Of a DNA stretch of 52,494 nucleotides, positions 8,728 to 18,410 are shown in pieces. A program made the translations under genes and the position numbers. The stretch is from Pirellula sp. (lineage in GTDB: Bacteria > Planctomycetota > Planctomycetia > Pirellulales > Pirellulaceae), in NCBI GenBank assembly GCA_025459355.1, contig JALOQS010000010.1, forward strand, positions 1 through 52,494, in the 5' to 3' direction. The notes beneath the pieces were generated by a model. It did no database searches and had not been told where the DNA came from. It worked only from the letters and a program-made list of their open reading frames with translations. The stretch's first letter is position 1. Each line of letters begins with the position of its first letter.

Positions 8728-10509
8728 CTATTTCGCCGCCGATGCTGGAACCTCGCGACGCCGTAACGCTACCACCCCCTCAACGAGCATCAGTCCCGCC
8801 AGAACCAATAACACGACGGCAATCCATGCCACGGGATCTCCGTTTATCCCTTTCGCGAATTTGCTGCGAACAATCGTCGTTAATGCCCACGAACTCATAA
8901 TGTACATCAATACAGCCGGGATCCCGGCCACAAACCAGACCCATGCCTTTCTACGCGTGCGCCACAGCCATACCGTGATCCCCAACAAAGTGAGCGCTGC
9001 CAACAATTGATTACTCGCCCCAAACAAATCCCAGAATGTTCTCCACACCGGAATCGGGTTCCCCTTAGCATCCAAGGTCTTTTGCATCACGAAAAAGATA
9101 GGGACTCCGGCGGTTAACAATGTCCCAAACCAACGTCCCGCTACACTTCGCCAACCGGTCAACTCCTGAATAATGAATCGCCCCAATCGCGTGCAGACAT
9201 CTAACGTGTCGTAAACAAACGTGTTGAACGCCATCAAAGCAAAGATGACGCCCCAAACTCTTGGTACACCAATCGACTCAACAAACGAACCAATCCCATT
9301 GGCGTAAATGAAATTGGGACTCGCACTAGCCAGACTCGAATTGACAGGTAGCAACATAACGCAACATAACGAAACGATTGCAACCATGGCTTCCAACAGC
9401 ATTGCGCCGTAACCAATTGGCTTTGCAGCTTTTTCACTCTTTAATTGCTTGGAGGTTGTCCCTGAACAAATCAAAGAGTGAAAACCAGAACAAGCGCCAC
9501 ATGCAATCGTGATGAACAAAAAGGGCATGATTGGTTTGTCTGAAGAAAACAACGATCCCTTGAACGCTGGCTGCTCGATCGTTTGCCCACCCAGCATGAT
9601 TCCGACCGCGCCTGCACCGAGCGCTGCATAAAGAAAGTATCCACCTAACTGACCGCGTGGTTGCAACATTAGCCACATCGGAGTCATAGACGCGATGGCA
9701 CAATAAAGCAACAGAAAAACATCCCAAATGCGAATCGCGTAATCGGCCGCTTGAGCTGGTGTTAAGTCGCTGTTGATTGACATCAGTATCGCATCGACAT
9801 TTAAGGGTATCAGCGGACCAACCCAAATCGCGACGACGACCAACGGCAGAAACAACCATGTTGCAGTTTGCATCGATATCTTGCCGCTACGTACCACGAG
9901 CCCCATGATGACGGGTAGCGTTAGATACAACAATGACGATGTTGCGACTCCGCCAGATTGAACCAGCAGCGTTGCATTGGGATCTGCCTTGGCTTCGGCA
10001 ATCGATTTGTAAGTTTTTTCCGTTGATAAATCGAGAGCTCCTACAAACATCGTTGCCGTAATGTCCGTGAACGCAACGACGATATAGACCAATGCCAACC
10101 AAACAAATGTGAGAAACAACAGATACGCTCGACGACTGATGTGAATGCGAACGACTTCGAGAATCGATGCCGCTTTGTGCCTGATCGATGCAACCAGAGT
10201 CGCAAAGTCATGCACACCACCAACGAATATCGCGCCCATCAATATCCAAAGTAACGCGGGTACCCAACCAAAAGCCACCCCTGCCAAGATAGGACCGACA
10301 ATAGGCCCCGCTGCCGCAATGGCTGAAAAATGCTGACTCAGTAACGGTGCCGTGTCGCATGGCGCGTAGTCGATGTCGTCTCTCATTGAGATTGCAGGTG
10401 TCGGGCTGCTGTCATCCAGCTTGAACAACCTCGCCAACAATCGACCGTACGTAAAATAGGCAATACTAAGCAACAGGGCCGAGCCAACTACGATCGCCAA
10501 CAATCCCAT
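8728..10509 (-). CDS. cstA: Carbon starvation protein A family transporter (CstA)
   Basis: 593 residues, a multi-spanning inner-membrane protein. The N-terminus (GSALLLSIAYFTYGRLL), 'HFSAIAAAGPIVGPILAG' and 'GGVHDFATLVASIRHKA' are hallmark CstA/BtsT segments. Proteins of this family take up peptides or pyruvate, typically when carbon is limiting. It is shorter than E. coli CstA (about 700) but has the full core and the 'ACSGFHSLICSGTTSKQLKSE' region. The start ATG at 10509 has only a weak GAGAA upstream. It is transcribed away from the oxidoreductase gene at 10734. Substrate cannot be told from sequence. A 10-base repeat (GCAACATAAC twice, near 9354) lies within a transmembrane segment. Confidence 0.93.
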   Translation of the reverse strand: MGLLAIVVGSALLLSIAYFTYGRLLARLFKLDDSSPTPAISMRDDIDYAPCDTAPLLSQHFSAIAAAGPIVGPILAGVAFGWVPALLWILMGAIFVGGVHDFATLVASIRHKAASILEVVRIHISRRAYLLFLTFVWLALVYIVVAFTDITATMFVGALDLSTEKTYKSIAEAKADPNATLLVQSGGVATSSLLYLTLPVIMGLVVRSGKISMQTATWLFLPLVVVAIWVGPLIPLNVDAILMSINSDLTPAQAADYAIRIWDVFLLLYCAIASMTPMWLMLQPRGQLGGYFLYAALGAGAVGIMLGGQTIEQPAFKGSLFSSDKPIMPFLFITIACGACSGFHSLICSGTTSKQLKSEKAAKPIGYGAMLLEAMVAIVSLCCVMLLPVNSSLASASPNFIYANGIGSFVESIGVPRVWGVIFALMAFNTFVYDTLDVCTRLGRFIIQELTGWRSVAGRWFGTLLTAGVPIFFVMQKTLDAKGNPIPVWRTFWDLFGASNQLLAALTLLGITVWLWRTRRKAWVWFVAGIPAVLMYIMSSWALTTIVRSKFAKGINGDPVAWIAVVLLVLAGLMLVEGVVALRRREVPASAAK

Positions 10510-10680
10510 GGATGCGTTCTCAATTCCATTCCAAAAAACGATGTGATGCCCGCCGCGTGGACCGGGTATCTATAGAGACTAAGTTTACCACATCGCGAGA
10601 AACCAACCAATGTCGGCTTGAGGAGAAAGCAGCTTTCGGTCGCATTCGGTATCTCGGAACAATTCCCGAACGACACACGC

Positions 10681-10686
10681 TATAAT
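10681..10686 (+). promoter_or_regulatory. Possible -10 element upstream of the Gfo/Idh oxidoreductase
   Basis: A perfect TATAAT lies 48 bases before the chosen GTG start at 10734. No good -35 hexamer is present at 16-18 bases upstream (AACAAT at the 17-base position), so this is a -10 match only. Confidence 0.4.
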
Positions 10687-10733
10687 CGCCTACATGATCG
10701 CGCAACTTTCCCTTGAATAATGGAACCTCTCCC

Positions 10734-12035
10734 GTGAAAAACGCATCGAATCGACGTCGGTTCTTGTCCCAAACAATAGCCGCTTCTGCTGCTGCTCCCG
10801 TTCTTAATTCTCTCATTTCAACCTCGCAAGGATCGTCGCCGATTCGCTCAGCCAACGAACAAATTCAACTTGGCATTATCGGGATTGGACCTCGGTGCAT
10901 TTACGATCTCAAAGCAATCTTACCCTTTGACGATGTTCGCTGCGTTGCGATCGCTGATGTGCAAGCAAGCCGCAGGGATGCTGGCAAAAAATTGGTCGAC
11001 GACCACTATGGCAACACCCAATGCGCACTCTATCGCGATTTTCGGCAGCTATTGGATCGCAAAGATATCGATGCGGTGTTGGTAGCGACCGGCGACCGCT
11101 GGCACGCGGCGGCTTCCATGCTGGCTGCGAAGGCTGGCAAAGATGTATACAGCGAGAAGCCGTGTGGGATCACCATTAACGCCTGCCAAGAATTGGCCGA
11201 CACAATCCAAGCAGAAAAACGTATATTCCAAGCTGGCACACAGAGGCGAAGCGTTCCTAACTTTCAAAAAGCGGTCGAACTGGTCCACGCAGGCAAACTT
11301 GGAAAGCTACAAACCATGTACGCTTCGGTCTATGTGCCCGTGCTCGACAATTCTTGGCTACCCGCTCAGCCTCTACCCAATCGAGATATCGTCGATTGGA
11401 ATCTTTGGTTGGGACCCGCTCCCTGGCGGCCCTTTAACCAAGCGTATTGTGATGGCCAATGGCGAGGCCAATGGGATTTTGACTCGGGCGCGAGACTACT
11501 GGATTGGGGCGCGCACACTGTTGACCTTTGTCAGTGGGCTAATCAATCGGACCATGAAATGCCGATCGAGTATGAGCCCAGCGACGATAAGATTGTTTGC
11601 ACCTATGCCAATGGGGTAAAACTAATCATCGATTTTCTGAAGGATCCTTTTGGGAACCGAGCCCCTAACTATGAAACGCGACTGGGAACATGTCCCGTCC
11701 GCTTCGTCGGCGATCAAGGGTCTGTCGAAACGGGCGATTCGGGCGAGATGCTAGTCACTCCGGACTCGTTGCAAAAAGAGATCACCGAAGACACGAAACG
11801 AGTCAAGGGTTTAGATGTGTCGGCTCATGCGAGAAACTTTTTCGATTGTATGAGAAGCCGAAAACTAACCGTCGCAAATCATGAGGTCATGAGAAAATCC
11901 CACATCGCATGTCACGTGGCAGCTATTGCGTGGATACTAAAGCGAAAGCTAAAGTTCGATCCCGTCAAAGAAGAATTCGTCGACGATGCCGAAGCCAACC
12001 TCTTGCGGAACCGCCCCGAACGACGATGGGCTTAG
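10734..12035 (+). CDS. Tat-exported Gfo/Idh/MocA family oxidoreductase
   Basis: About 433 residues from the GTG at 10734, which has GGAA eight bases upstream; a TTG at 10713 would add seven residues. A twin-arginine signal (NRRRFLSQTIAASAAAP) is followed by a Rossmann-type NAD(P)-binding segment (LGIIGIGPRCIYDL), then the Gfo/Idh EKP motif (DVYSEKPCGITINACQELA). The C-terminal part has 'DWNLWLGPAPWRPFNQAYC' and 'DFDSGARLLDWGAHTVDLCQW', typical of the large planctomycete group of exported sugar-oxidoreductase-like proteins. It probably oxidises or rearranges a sugar derivative in the periplasm, but the substrate is unknown. It converges with the DUF1501 gene. Confidence 0.9.
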   Translation: MKNASNRRRFLSQTIAASAAAPVLNSLISTSQGSSPIRSANEQIQLGIIGIGPRCIYDLKAILPFDDVRCVAIADVQASRRDAGKKLVDDHYGNTQCALYRDFRQLLDRKDIDAVLVATGDRWHAAASMLAAKAGKDVYSEKPCGITINACQELADTIQAEKRIFQAGTQRRSVPNFQKAVELVHAGKLGKLQTMYASVYVPVLDNSWLPAQPLPNRDIVDWNLWLGPAPWRPFNQAYCDGQWRGQWDFDSGARLLDWGAHTVDLCQWANQSDHEMPIEYEPSDDKIVCTYANGVKLIIDFLKDPFGNRAPNYETRLGTCPVRFVGDQGSVETGDSGEMLVTPDSLQKEITEDTKRVKGLDVSAHARNFFDCMRSRKLTVANHEVMRKSHIACHVAAIAWILKRKLKFDPVKEEFVDDAEANLLRNRPERRWA

Positions 12036-12187
12036 ACATAACCCCAGCCGATTTGATCGGGCCAAGCCAAACGCTTAATGGCTCCATCGGTTAAACGCCT
12101 AAACGATAACAGTAGTAAACAGAAGCAGAATGCAGAGCAAAGTCTGGAACGGCGAAACGTACCGCGATGAATTCGGGATGTTCGATT

Positions 12188-13615
12188 CTAAGCTACAATT
12201 TCGTTTATGACTTTGCCGTGAACATCTGTGAGACGGAAATCTCGGCCGGCATAACGATAAGTCAATCTTTCGTGATCAATCCCCAACAAATGAAGCATCG
12301 TGGCATGCAAATCATGGACACTGGTTGGCTTATCGACAGCTCGGAAGCCGAATTCGTCGGTCGCACCATAAACAGTCCCTCCTTTGATCCCTCCCCCAGC
12401 TAACCAAACACTGAACCCATAATGGTTGTGGTCACGACCCAACGTCGATTGACCATCGCCGGACAATTCCACGGTCGGTGTTCTTCCGAATTCACCACCC
12501 CACACAATAAGGGTATCTTCGAACATGCCTCGCTGCTTAAGATCACTCATCAGTGCCGCGATGGGCTGATCTATTTCTGCCGATAGCTTTCGGTGACTCG
12601 CTTCGATCGCGTTATGATTATCCCATGGCTGACCAGCCCCGTGCCACAACTGTACGTAACGAACACCTCGTTCTAATAACCTGCGGGCAATTAAAGTTTG
12701 CCGACCATGCACACCATCGCCATACGAATCCAATGTCGATTTGCTCTCTCCACTGAGATCAAACGCCTCGGATGCATCCTTTTGCATACGGAACGCTAAC
12801 TCAAAGCTCTGGATTCTGGCATCCAGTCGCTCATCAAACCGCTGGCTTCGATGCAGCTCGTTGAACTGGCGAAGCAAATCCAACTGACGTTTCTGGTCAG
12901 CGTATTTGATCCGCGGATTGGTTATGTTCTCAATCAATCGCTCCACCTCGCGATGTTGAGGATCTACAAAGGTCCCTTGAAACGCGCCTGGCAAAAAGCC
13001 TGACTGCCAATTCTCCGCGTCCTTGATCGGATAACCGAACGGGCACATGGCGATAAAACCTGGCAGATTTTGATTCTCCGAACCTAATCCGTATAGCACC
13101 CACGACCCCACACTCGGTCGTGGCTGAACGGAATCGCCACAGTTCATGAGCATCAGCGACGGTTCATGATTGGGCACTTGCGCATACATGGATCTAATCA
13201 CCGCAATATCATCGATATGGGCTGCCGTTTTTTCGAATAACTCACTGACCTCGATCCCGCTCTGACCATATTTCTTAAAGGCGAAAGGGGAGGGAAACGC
13301 GGCACCGGTCTTTCGCTCCGTGGTCAACGTGTCACTCAACGGCTTGCCAGCATGAGTCACTAACGCGGGCTTGGGATCGAACGTATCAACGTGCGAAGGA
13401 CCACCGTTGAGAAAAAAATGGATCACCCTCTTCGCCTTAGGAGGATGATGAGGCAACGACAACGATCCCTGGGGCTTGGACAACGGTGTCTCCGCTCGTA
13501 ACGCTGACTCCAACATCGTGGTTAAAGCGACACCCCCGAGACCCAACGATGACTGAAACAGCATCGATCGACGATCTAGGTTCTGTTGGAACATTTGGCC
13601 ACGAATTGGTTTCAT
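12188..13615 (-). CDS. DUF1501 family exported protein
   Basis: 475 residues. The N-terminus (DRRSMLFQSSLGLGGVALTTML) resembles a Tat-type signal, followed by the diagnostic 'AKRVIHFFLNGGPSHVDTFDPKP'. Later segments 'MLMNCGDSVQPRPSVGSWV', 'LIVWGGEFGRTPTVE' and 'LGRDHNHYGFSVWLAGGG' are characteristic of the DUF1501 family, distantly related to the alkaline phosphatase/sulfatase fold. The gene lies 40 bases downstream of a PSCyt1/DUF1549/DUF1553 gene on the same strand, the standard planctomycete pair. Their function is not established; a role in polysaccharide handling is often proposed. Start ATG 13615 is chosen over the ATG at 13594, neither having a strong ribosome site. Confidence 0.92.
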   Translation of the reverse strand: MKPIRGQMFQQNLDRRSMLFQSSLGLGGVALTTMLESALRAETPLSKPQGSLSLPHHPPKAKRVIHFFLNGGPSHVDTFDPKPALVTHAGKPLSDTLTTERKTGAAFPSPFAFKKYGQSGIEVSELFEKTAAHIDDIAVIRSMYAQVPNHEPSLMLMNCGDSVQPRPSVGSWVLYGLGSENQNLPGFIAMCPFGYPIKDAENWQSGFLPGAFQGTFVDPQHREVERLIENITNPRIKYADQKRQLDLLRQFNELHRSQRFDERLDARIQSFELAFRMQKDASEAFDLSGESKSTLDSYGDGVHGRQTLIARRLLERGVRYVQLWHGAGQPWDNHNAIEASHRKLSAEIDQPIAALMSDLKQRGMFEDTLIVWGGEFGRTPTVELSGDGQSTLGRDHNHYGFSVWLAGGGIKGGTVYGATDEFGFRAVDKPTSVHDLHATMLHLLGIDHERLTYRYAGRDFRLTDVHGKVINEIVA

Positions 13616-13655
13616 ATTGCTTCGAACTCGGAAGGAAATTTCAAAATCATAATCG

Positions 13656-16600
13656 TCAGTCTACGAACAGGAATTCGTTTGAGCACATGAGTACATGGAC
13701 GAATTGCTCCCACGGGCTGAGTTTGTACTCCTCTGGTCCTCTAAAATCAGACTGAGAATTCCAAACTGGCTTCTCATCGGTTGCCGTACCCGAGGACGTA
13801 GCGGATTCGGCAGTCGCTACTTTGGTAATGACAGGAGCCCACAAAAACTGATCCGTGTTTAACTCGGAGACGATATCGACCACAAAATTGAGGCGATCAC
13901 CTTGTTCGAGGTGAATGTCCGTGAGATCAAGTCGACTTTCTGAAGCCTTTAGCTGCACCGATGTCAAAAGTTTGTCTTCGTTGTGAAAGATATGGAACCG
14001 AACACCGTCCGCAATGTCGGGTTGATGTTTAGCCAGCGATGCAATGGACACGGTCATTTTTTCGGGAGCGGTCCAACGGCGCACTACCGCATGTGACAAA
14101 TCATTGCCAGGATGACCTCCCTCGGCCGTTAACTGAGCCCAACCAAATTGGGAGTCTGGCCAGCTGGAGCCTCCTTGCCAAGCCGTTCCATTAAAGTGCG
14201 GAAGCGGTTTGAACTCGGCCATGGATTTGGCGTTAACGTCCAGCTTACAAACACCGTAAGTCCAAGGGTCGATCTCCCTGGATTCGATCGCTCCAGTTTG
14301 CTCGGCCGATTTCAGAAATTGCAATCCGATTTGCGTTTCCTGCTCCGTGGGCTGTCTTTGGAAAAGAATTGGAAAGAGTTGCGTTATCGCTGTCTCGTAA
14401 TCTAGCGGCGATTCCTTGCCCAGCGAGTCCCCGCTCAAAGACTTCCCGCCTAAAGACTTCTTGGCGACGGCTCTAACGTTATTGGCAACAAAGGAATTAT
14501 TGAGAAAGTAGAGGGACTGCTGCGGAATTGTTGTTTCACTCCGCCGACCGATCGAAAGATCTGGGTTCGCAAAATCGAAAACCCGTAGTGCATTGGGCAA
14601 GAATTGACGATCGACAAATCCATACAATGCGCGACGCGTGCTCCCCTCGGACCCCGCCACACGTCTCTCTTGTTCGAAGCGGGGTGTTATCTCTAGCCGT
14701 CCGCTAACGCTCAAGATCGTGTCGCATTGTTCCTCCCATCTCAATCGACGCGGCGAGTGCCTCCAAACAAGTCGATTTTCTGGGTCTGCATCAAGAAGCT
14801 TTGTGATGGTCTCTCGATCCGTGACGTCAACACCGCTTGATAATTGATACGCCCTCGAAAGAACAATTTTCCGAATAATCGACTTCGTACTCCAGCCGTT
14901 TTGCACGAGATCATTTGCAAGCCAATCAAGCAATTCGGGATGGCTCGGAGCATCAGATCGCAATCCGAAGTCGCTCGTTGATTTAACGATACCTTGACCG
15001 AAGAAATGTTGCCAAAGTCGGTTCACCCAAACTCGTGATGTGAGCGGGTTATCGGAACGTGTAATTTGGTCCGCTAGCTCCCATCGACCACTACCAATGC
15101 GAAACGGGGTTGGCGTGCCGTGTTGATCTTGTGGAAACATGGTCAAGTAATGCAGATCCACCACTTTTCCTTTGTTGGCTGGCACACCACGTTTAAAGAT
15201 TCTTGGCAACACAATTGCCTGCCGATCAAACAATCCGACAGCCACGCGTTGATTGGGATTGCTGTTAATCCGCCATCGATCAACCTCCCCCTGAAGACGC
15301 CACATTTCGGTACATGTCGCCGAATCAAAAAACCCTTCGATCGATACGATCCCTTCGTCAGGGACTTCGCACGGAGACGAGGCGCTGTACAACAACCTGA
15401 CAAACGGTTCAGATTGCAGCGATCGCGAGCTAGCCATCTTGGCATTGAGTTCATTAGCCCCCACGGACTCTCGCTCTTCTCGAACTTTGGCTAACACGAG
15501 ACCGTAACGATCCGCTACCTCTCGCAAACTTTGGGGTGGATTACCAAACTCGCGTGCTATCCAAGGATGGATCGACGGATCCGACTGGATAGATTTCACG
15601 ATCTCCATCGCACGCGCTTCGAATTCCTCGGCAGGCAATGCAGAAAACAAAAACCATGGCTTGAAGATCGCTTGGTCGGAGTGATTTTCAGAAGAACGCA
15701 CCGAGGCCAAGTAACGTTCCCAACGCCTTACAAAGGCAGGTATCAGATCGTTCACCGCGAACACTTGATCGAACCCCTCTTCGGGGAACTTGTGAAGCTC
15801 ACTTTGCGAGTAAAGATAATCGGCCAATCTCGTTCTCACACGATTCGATGCTTCTTGCCGACTCTTGAGCAACTGTTCGTTTAACGTTGCCTGTCTCTTA
15901 ATAAGTTCAGCCCTCCACTCAGCATTTGATGCGGGGGGAGATACGACATCGTCAACGAGTTCGATCTGTCGTTCTGTGCTGTTATGGAACACACCATAAA
16001 ACGAATAATAATCCTCGGTCGGAATCGGATCGTATTTGTGGTCGTGACATCGAGCACAGGAAACCGTCAATCCTAAAGTCGAACGTGTTACGACATCGAT
16101 TCGATCATCAATGATGTCGTGCGTGACACCCAGAAATCTTCGGCCTAATGTCAAGAACCCCATGGCAGCTAAGTGCGACGGATCGTGCGAGGCATAGCGA
16201 TCCGCTGCTATCTGGTATTGCAGGAATCGATCGTAAGGCAGATCGGAATGAAATGCGCGAATGACCCAGTCGCGGTACGTGTTGGCGTGCACTTGGAATC
16301 GCTCCTCGCGAGCATAGACGTACCCTTTGGTGTCGGAATATCGCGCGATATCTAACCACATTCGCGCCATTTGCTCACCGAATTGAGGCGAGTTTAAAAG
16401 CTCGTCAACAATCGAGGCATACTGCTCAGGTGCAGGATTCTGTTCAAACTGGAGAACCTTTGAATAATCTGGGGGCAATCCCGTCAAATCGAATGAGAGT
16501 CTTCGGATCAATGTCTTCGGATCTGCCGGCTTCAGTGGGCCAATACCCGCTTCACGTCGCTTGAGATCAAGAAAGTCGTCGATGGTTAGATTCGAAGAAA

Positions 16601-17078
16601 CCTGGGATCCGAACAGTGATGAAAAATCTTGTGCAATGGGTTGAAACGCCCAATGCTTTCGGCTGCTCCCCTGGTCCTCATCCGAATTCGATCCATTCGC
16701 ATCGATGGTCGGCCATTTTGCGCCAGCCTGGATCCAAATTTTCAAATCAGCAATTTGACCGTCTGTTAATTTGTAGTCAGGTGGCATCTCCAGCCCGTCT
16801 CTTCGCTCAACCGCTTTCATCAACAAACTGGCAGAGGGGTCACCCGGCACAATGGCGGGACCGTTGTCGCCACCTTTGAGAATCGCAGAGAGCGAATCCA
16901 ATCGCAATCCGCTCCATTGCTTTTTGTCACTGTGGCAAGAATAGCAGTGCTCGTGAAGGATTGGACGAATCTTGGTTTCGAAAAAGTCGAGATCGTTCTG
17001 ATCAGCTCCTGCGGAACGAATCAGCACTACACTGCAAACGACAATCAGAACAAGGGAGAGGGAGGGTCGTATCATCAT
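13656..17078 (-). CDS. PSCyt1/DUF1549/DUF1553 protein with cytochrome c-like motif
   Basis: 1140 residues. After a signal peptide (LSLVLIVVCSVVLIRSAGA) comes a haem-type CYSCH motif at residues 45-49 within 'IRPILHEHCYSCHSDKK', the PSCyt1 module, with 'LEMPPDYKLTDGQIADLKIWI' downstream. DUF1549 follows (KTLIRRLSFDLTGLPPD; 'SCARCHDHKYDPIP'), then the DUF1553 part (SRVWVNRLWQHFFGQGIV; 'SHPELLDWLANDL'). A beta-rich segment after about residue 960 resembles the extra domain often found in this family. The gene is upstream of and probably co-transcribed with the DUF1501 gene. A 15-bp imperfect duplication at 14431-14460 lengthens a Ser/Gly/Lys loop. ATG 17078 or the adjacent ATG 17075 can serve as start. 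Confidence 0.92.
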   Translation of the reverse strand: MMIRPSLSLVLIVVCSVVLIRSAGADQNDLDFFETKIRPILHEHCYSCHSDKKQWSGLRLDSLSAILKGGDNGPAIVPGDPSASLLMKAVERRDGLEMPPDYKLTDGQIADLKIWIQAGAKWPTIDANGSNSDEDQGSSRKHWAFQPIAQDFSSLFGSQVSSNLTIDDFLDLKRREAGIGPLKPADPKTLIRRLSFDLTGLPPDYSKVLQFEQNPAPEQYASIVDELLNSPQFGEQMARMWLDIARYSDTKGYVYAREERFQVHANTYRDWVIRAFHSDLPYDRFLQYQIAADRYASHDPSHLAAMGFLTLGRRFLGVTHDIIDDRIDVVTRSTLGLTVSCARCHDHKYDPIPTEDYYSFYGVFHNSTERQIELVDDVVSPPASNAEWRAELIKRQATLNEQLLKSRQEASNRVRTRLADYLYSQSELHKFPEEGFDQVFAVNDLIPAFVRRWERYLASVRSSENHSDQAIFKPWFLFSALPAEEFEARAMEIVKSIQSDPSIHPWIAREFGNPPQSLREVADRYGLVLAKVREERESVGANELNAKMASSRSLQSEPFVRLLYSASSPCEVPDEGIVSIEGFFDSATCTEMWRLQGEVDRWRINSNPNQRVAVGLFDRQAIVLPRIFKRGVPANKGKVVDLHYLTMFPQDQHGTPTPFRIGSGRWELADQITRSDNPLTSRVWVNRLWQHFFGQGIVKSTSDFGLRSDAPSHPELLDWLANDLVQNGWSTKSIIRKIVLSRAYQLSSGVDVTDRETITKLLDADPENRLVWRHSPRRLRWEEQCDTILSVSGRLEITPRFEQERRVAGSEGSTRRALYGFVDRQFLPNALRVFDFANPDLSIGRRSETTIPQQSLYFLNNSFVANNVRAVAKKSLGGKSLSGDSLGKESPLDYETAITQLFPILFQRQPTEQETQIGLQFLKSAEQTGAIESREIDPWTYGVCKLDVNAKSMAEFKPLPHFNGTAWQGGSSWPDSQFGWAQLTAEGGHPGNDLSHAVVRRWTAPEKMTVSIASLAKHQPDIADGVRFHIFHNEDKLLTSVQLKASESRLDLTDIHLEQGDRLNFVVDIVSELNTDQFLWAPVITKVATAESATSSGTATDEKPVWNSQSDFRGPEEYKLSPWEQFVHVLMCSNEFLFVD

Positions 17079-17173
17079 GGCGGGTGGGTTTGGTAGGGAG
17101 GGATGCCTAGCATTATAGCCGAGATTGATGCTCTGATGTTATCCGCCCGCGATAACTAAAGCAACAATTCGTC

Positions 17174-18004
17174 TCAGAGGGATTCGACTTCGTAAGTCCA
17201 GACTCGAAAGGCAGTTAAACGATTCTCGCCGAAAATGGTTGTGAGCGCGACATCCGCCGCATCACGACCTCGTGCAACCAGAACTCGACCTATCCTGGGG
17301 GTATTGTTTCGTGCATCAAAAGTGTACCACCGATCATTGAGAAACACCTCGAACCAAGCACTGAAATCCATCGGCGCATCGCTTAGAGGGACACCTATAT
17401 CTCCGAGATAGCCAGTACAGTATCGGGCTGGAATGTTACAGTTTCTGCAAAATGTGATTGCTAAATGGGTGTAGTCGCGACAAACTCCCACGCGCTCGCG
17501 AAAAACGTCAAGTGCCGTTCTTGTTGCTCTCGCTCGGGTGTAGTCAAAGCGAATCGCTTGGTGAACATAATCACAGATTGCTTGGACTCGCTGCCAGCCA
17601 GGAATCGTGCTACCGAAAAGTGACCAAGCAATGTCTTTTAGTTCGCTATCCACCTCGCAGTATCGACTCGACAACAAGTAGACGAGCACCTCGTCAGGTA
17701 GATCTTGAACAGGATGCTGCACCGCAAATGGATCATGATGGTCAGGCAAACCGTCATCTTCGACGGTTGCATTGCTCGATATTTTGAGGGTCCCCGAGTT
17801 TGCGAAAAGACGTCCACAGCGGTTGCCATACATGTCTCGATATTCGCGTACACCTAGACTATTGCTCGCCGGCCATTGCTCGGCAGACCACTGTTCGGCA
17901 GAACGAAGGGTGCTCAGTCGCGTCGGATGAAGAAAAAGCATCGTCATTAATGGAGATGCTTGCGGTAATTCGAAAACTATTTCAAAACCGACCGTTATCA
18001 GCAC
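17174..18004 (-). CDS. Transglutaminase-like cysteine protease family protein
   Basis: About 276 residues. GTG 18004 is preferred because AAGGA lies nine bases upstream and the product then begins MLITVGFEIVFELP, as I recall for this family; a TTG at 18061 extends it by 19 residues. The core contains 'GVCRDYTHLAITFCRN' with the expected nucleophile Cys, and 'RWYTFDAR' with the expected Asp. Where canonical transglutaminase cores have HAW, this protein has DFSAWFEV, so the usual His is a Ser. The region is otherwise intact, and 'IGRVLVARGRDAADVALTT' ends the domain. A 15-bp imperfect duplication (SAEQW SAEQW) lies near the N-terminus at 17873-17902. Likely a cytoplasmic peptidase or transferase of unknown substrate. 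Confidence 0.85.
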   Translation of the reverse strand: MLITVGFEIVFELPQASPLMTMLFLHPTRLSTLRSAEQWSAEQWPASNSLGVREYRDMYGNRCGRLFANSGTLKISSNATVEDDGLPDHHDPFAVQHPVQDLPDEVLVYLLSSRYCEVDSELKDIAWSLFGSTIPGWQRVQAICDYVHQAIRFDYTRARATRTALDVFRERVGVCRDYTHLAITFCRNCNIPARYCTGYLGDIGVPLSDAPMDFSAWFEVFLNDRWYTFDARNNTPRIGRVLVARGRDAADVALTTIFGENRLTAFRVWTYEVESL

Positions 18005-18407
18005 TGTTATAAATCCTTCAGGAACACTGGTTCCAAAAATGACAAGCACTGTTTTGGGCAATGTCAGAAACAGGGCCTGAATGGGGCAAACCAGGCGAAT
18101 GAGTCAATCAAGATTTTGCATGCCCATCACCGAAGGACGGCATTCCCAAGATTAACGAGCCATCCCAACTCGTTCGTTCTACACCCATTACGTTCGCGAT
18201 CATGGAAAAATATTCGAAAAATGTTCCAAGTCCTTCAGATTGTTTCTACAGCAATCGGGGTCGAAAGCGGCCGAACAAGGAGTTGTCCCTTGCTTTCAAA
18301 CGCTGTCGTGGTACGTTCAGGTAGATCAGCGGCGGACTGGTTGCCCCTTCTTTTGGAGATCTGCGATTTTCTGCCAGATGATCACCTTACTCACCCAGGA
18401 GGTGAAA
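18005..18407. other. Divergent intergenic region
   Basis: About 400 bases between the transglutaminase-like gene (minus) and a small plus-strand gene. Several short open frames exist here but none has a start with a ribosome site or family resemblance. The last 30 bases hold the hairpin-forming leader described separately. Confidence 0.5.
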
Positions 18408-18410
18408 ATG
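18382..18410 (+). promoter_or_regulatory. Perfect Shine-Dalgarno with two complementary upstream segments
   Basis: AGGAGGTG (18397-18404) matches the 16S rRNA 3' end over eight bases, five bases (counted from AGGAGG) before the ATG at 18408. Upstream, TCACCT (18382-18387) and TCACC (18391-18395) can each pair with AGGTGA or GGTGA (18400-18405). The closer one makes a 5-bp stem with a 5-base loop. These could mask the ribosome site; that is inference. Confidence 0.5.
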
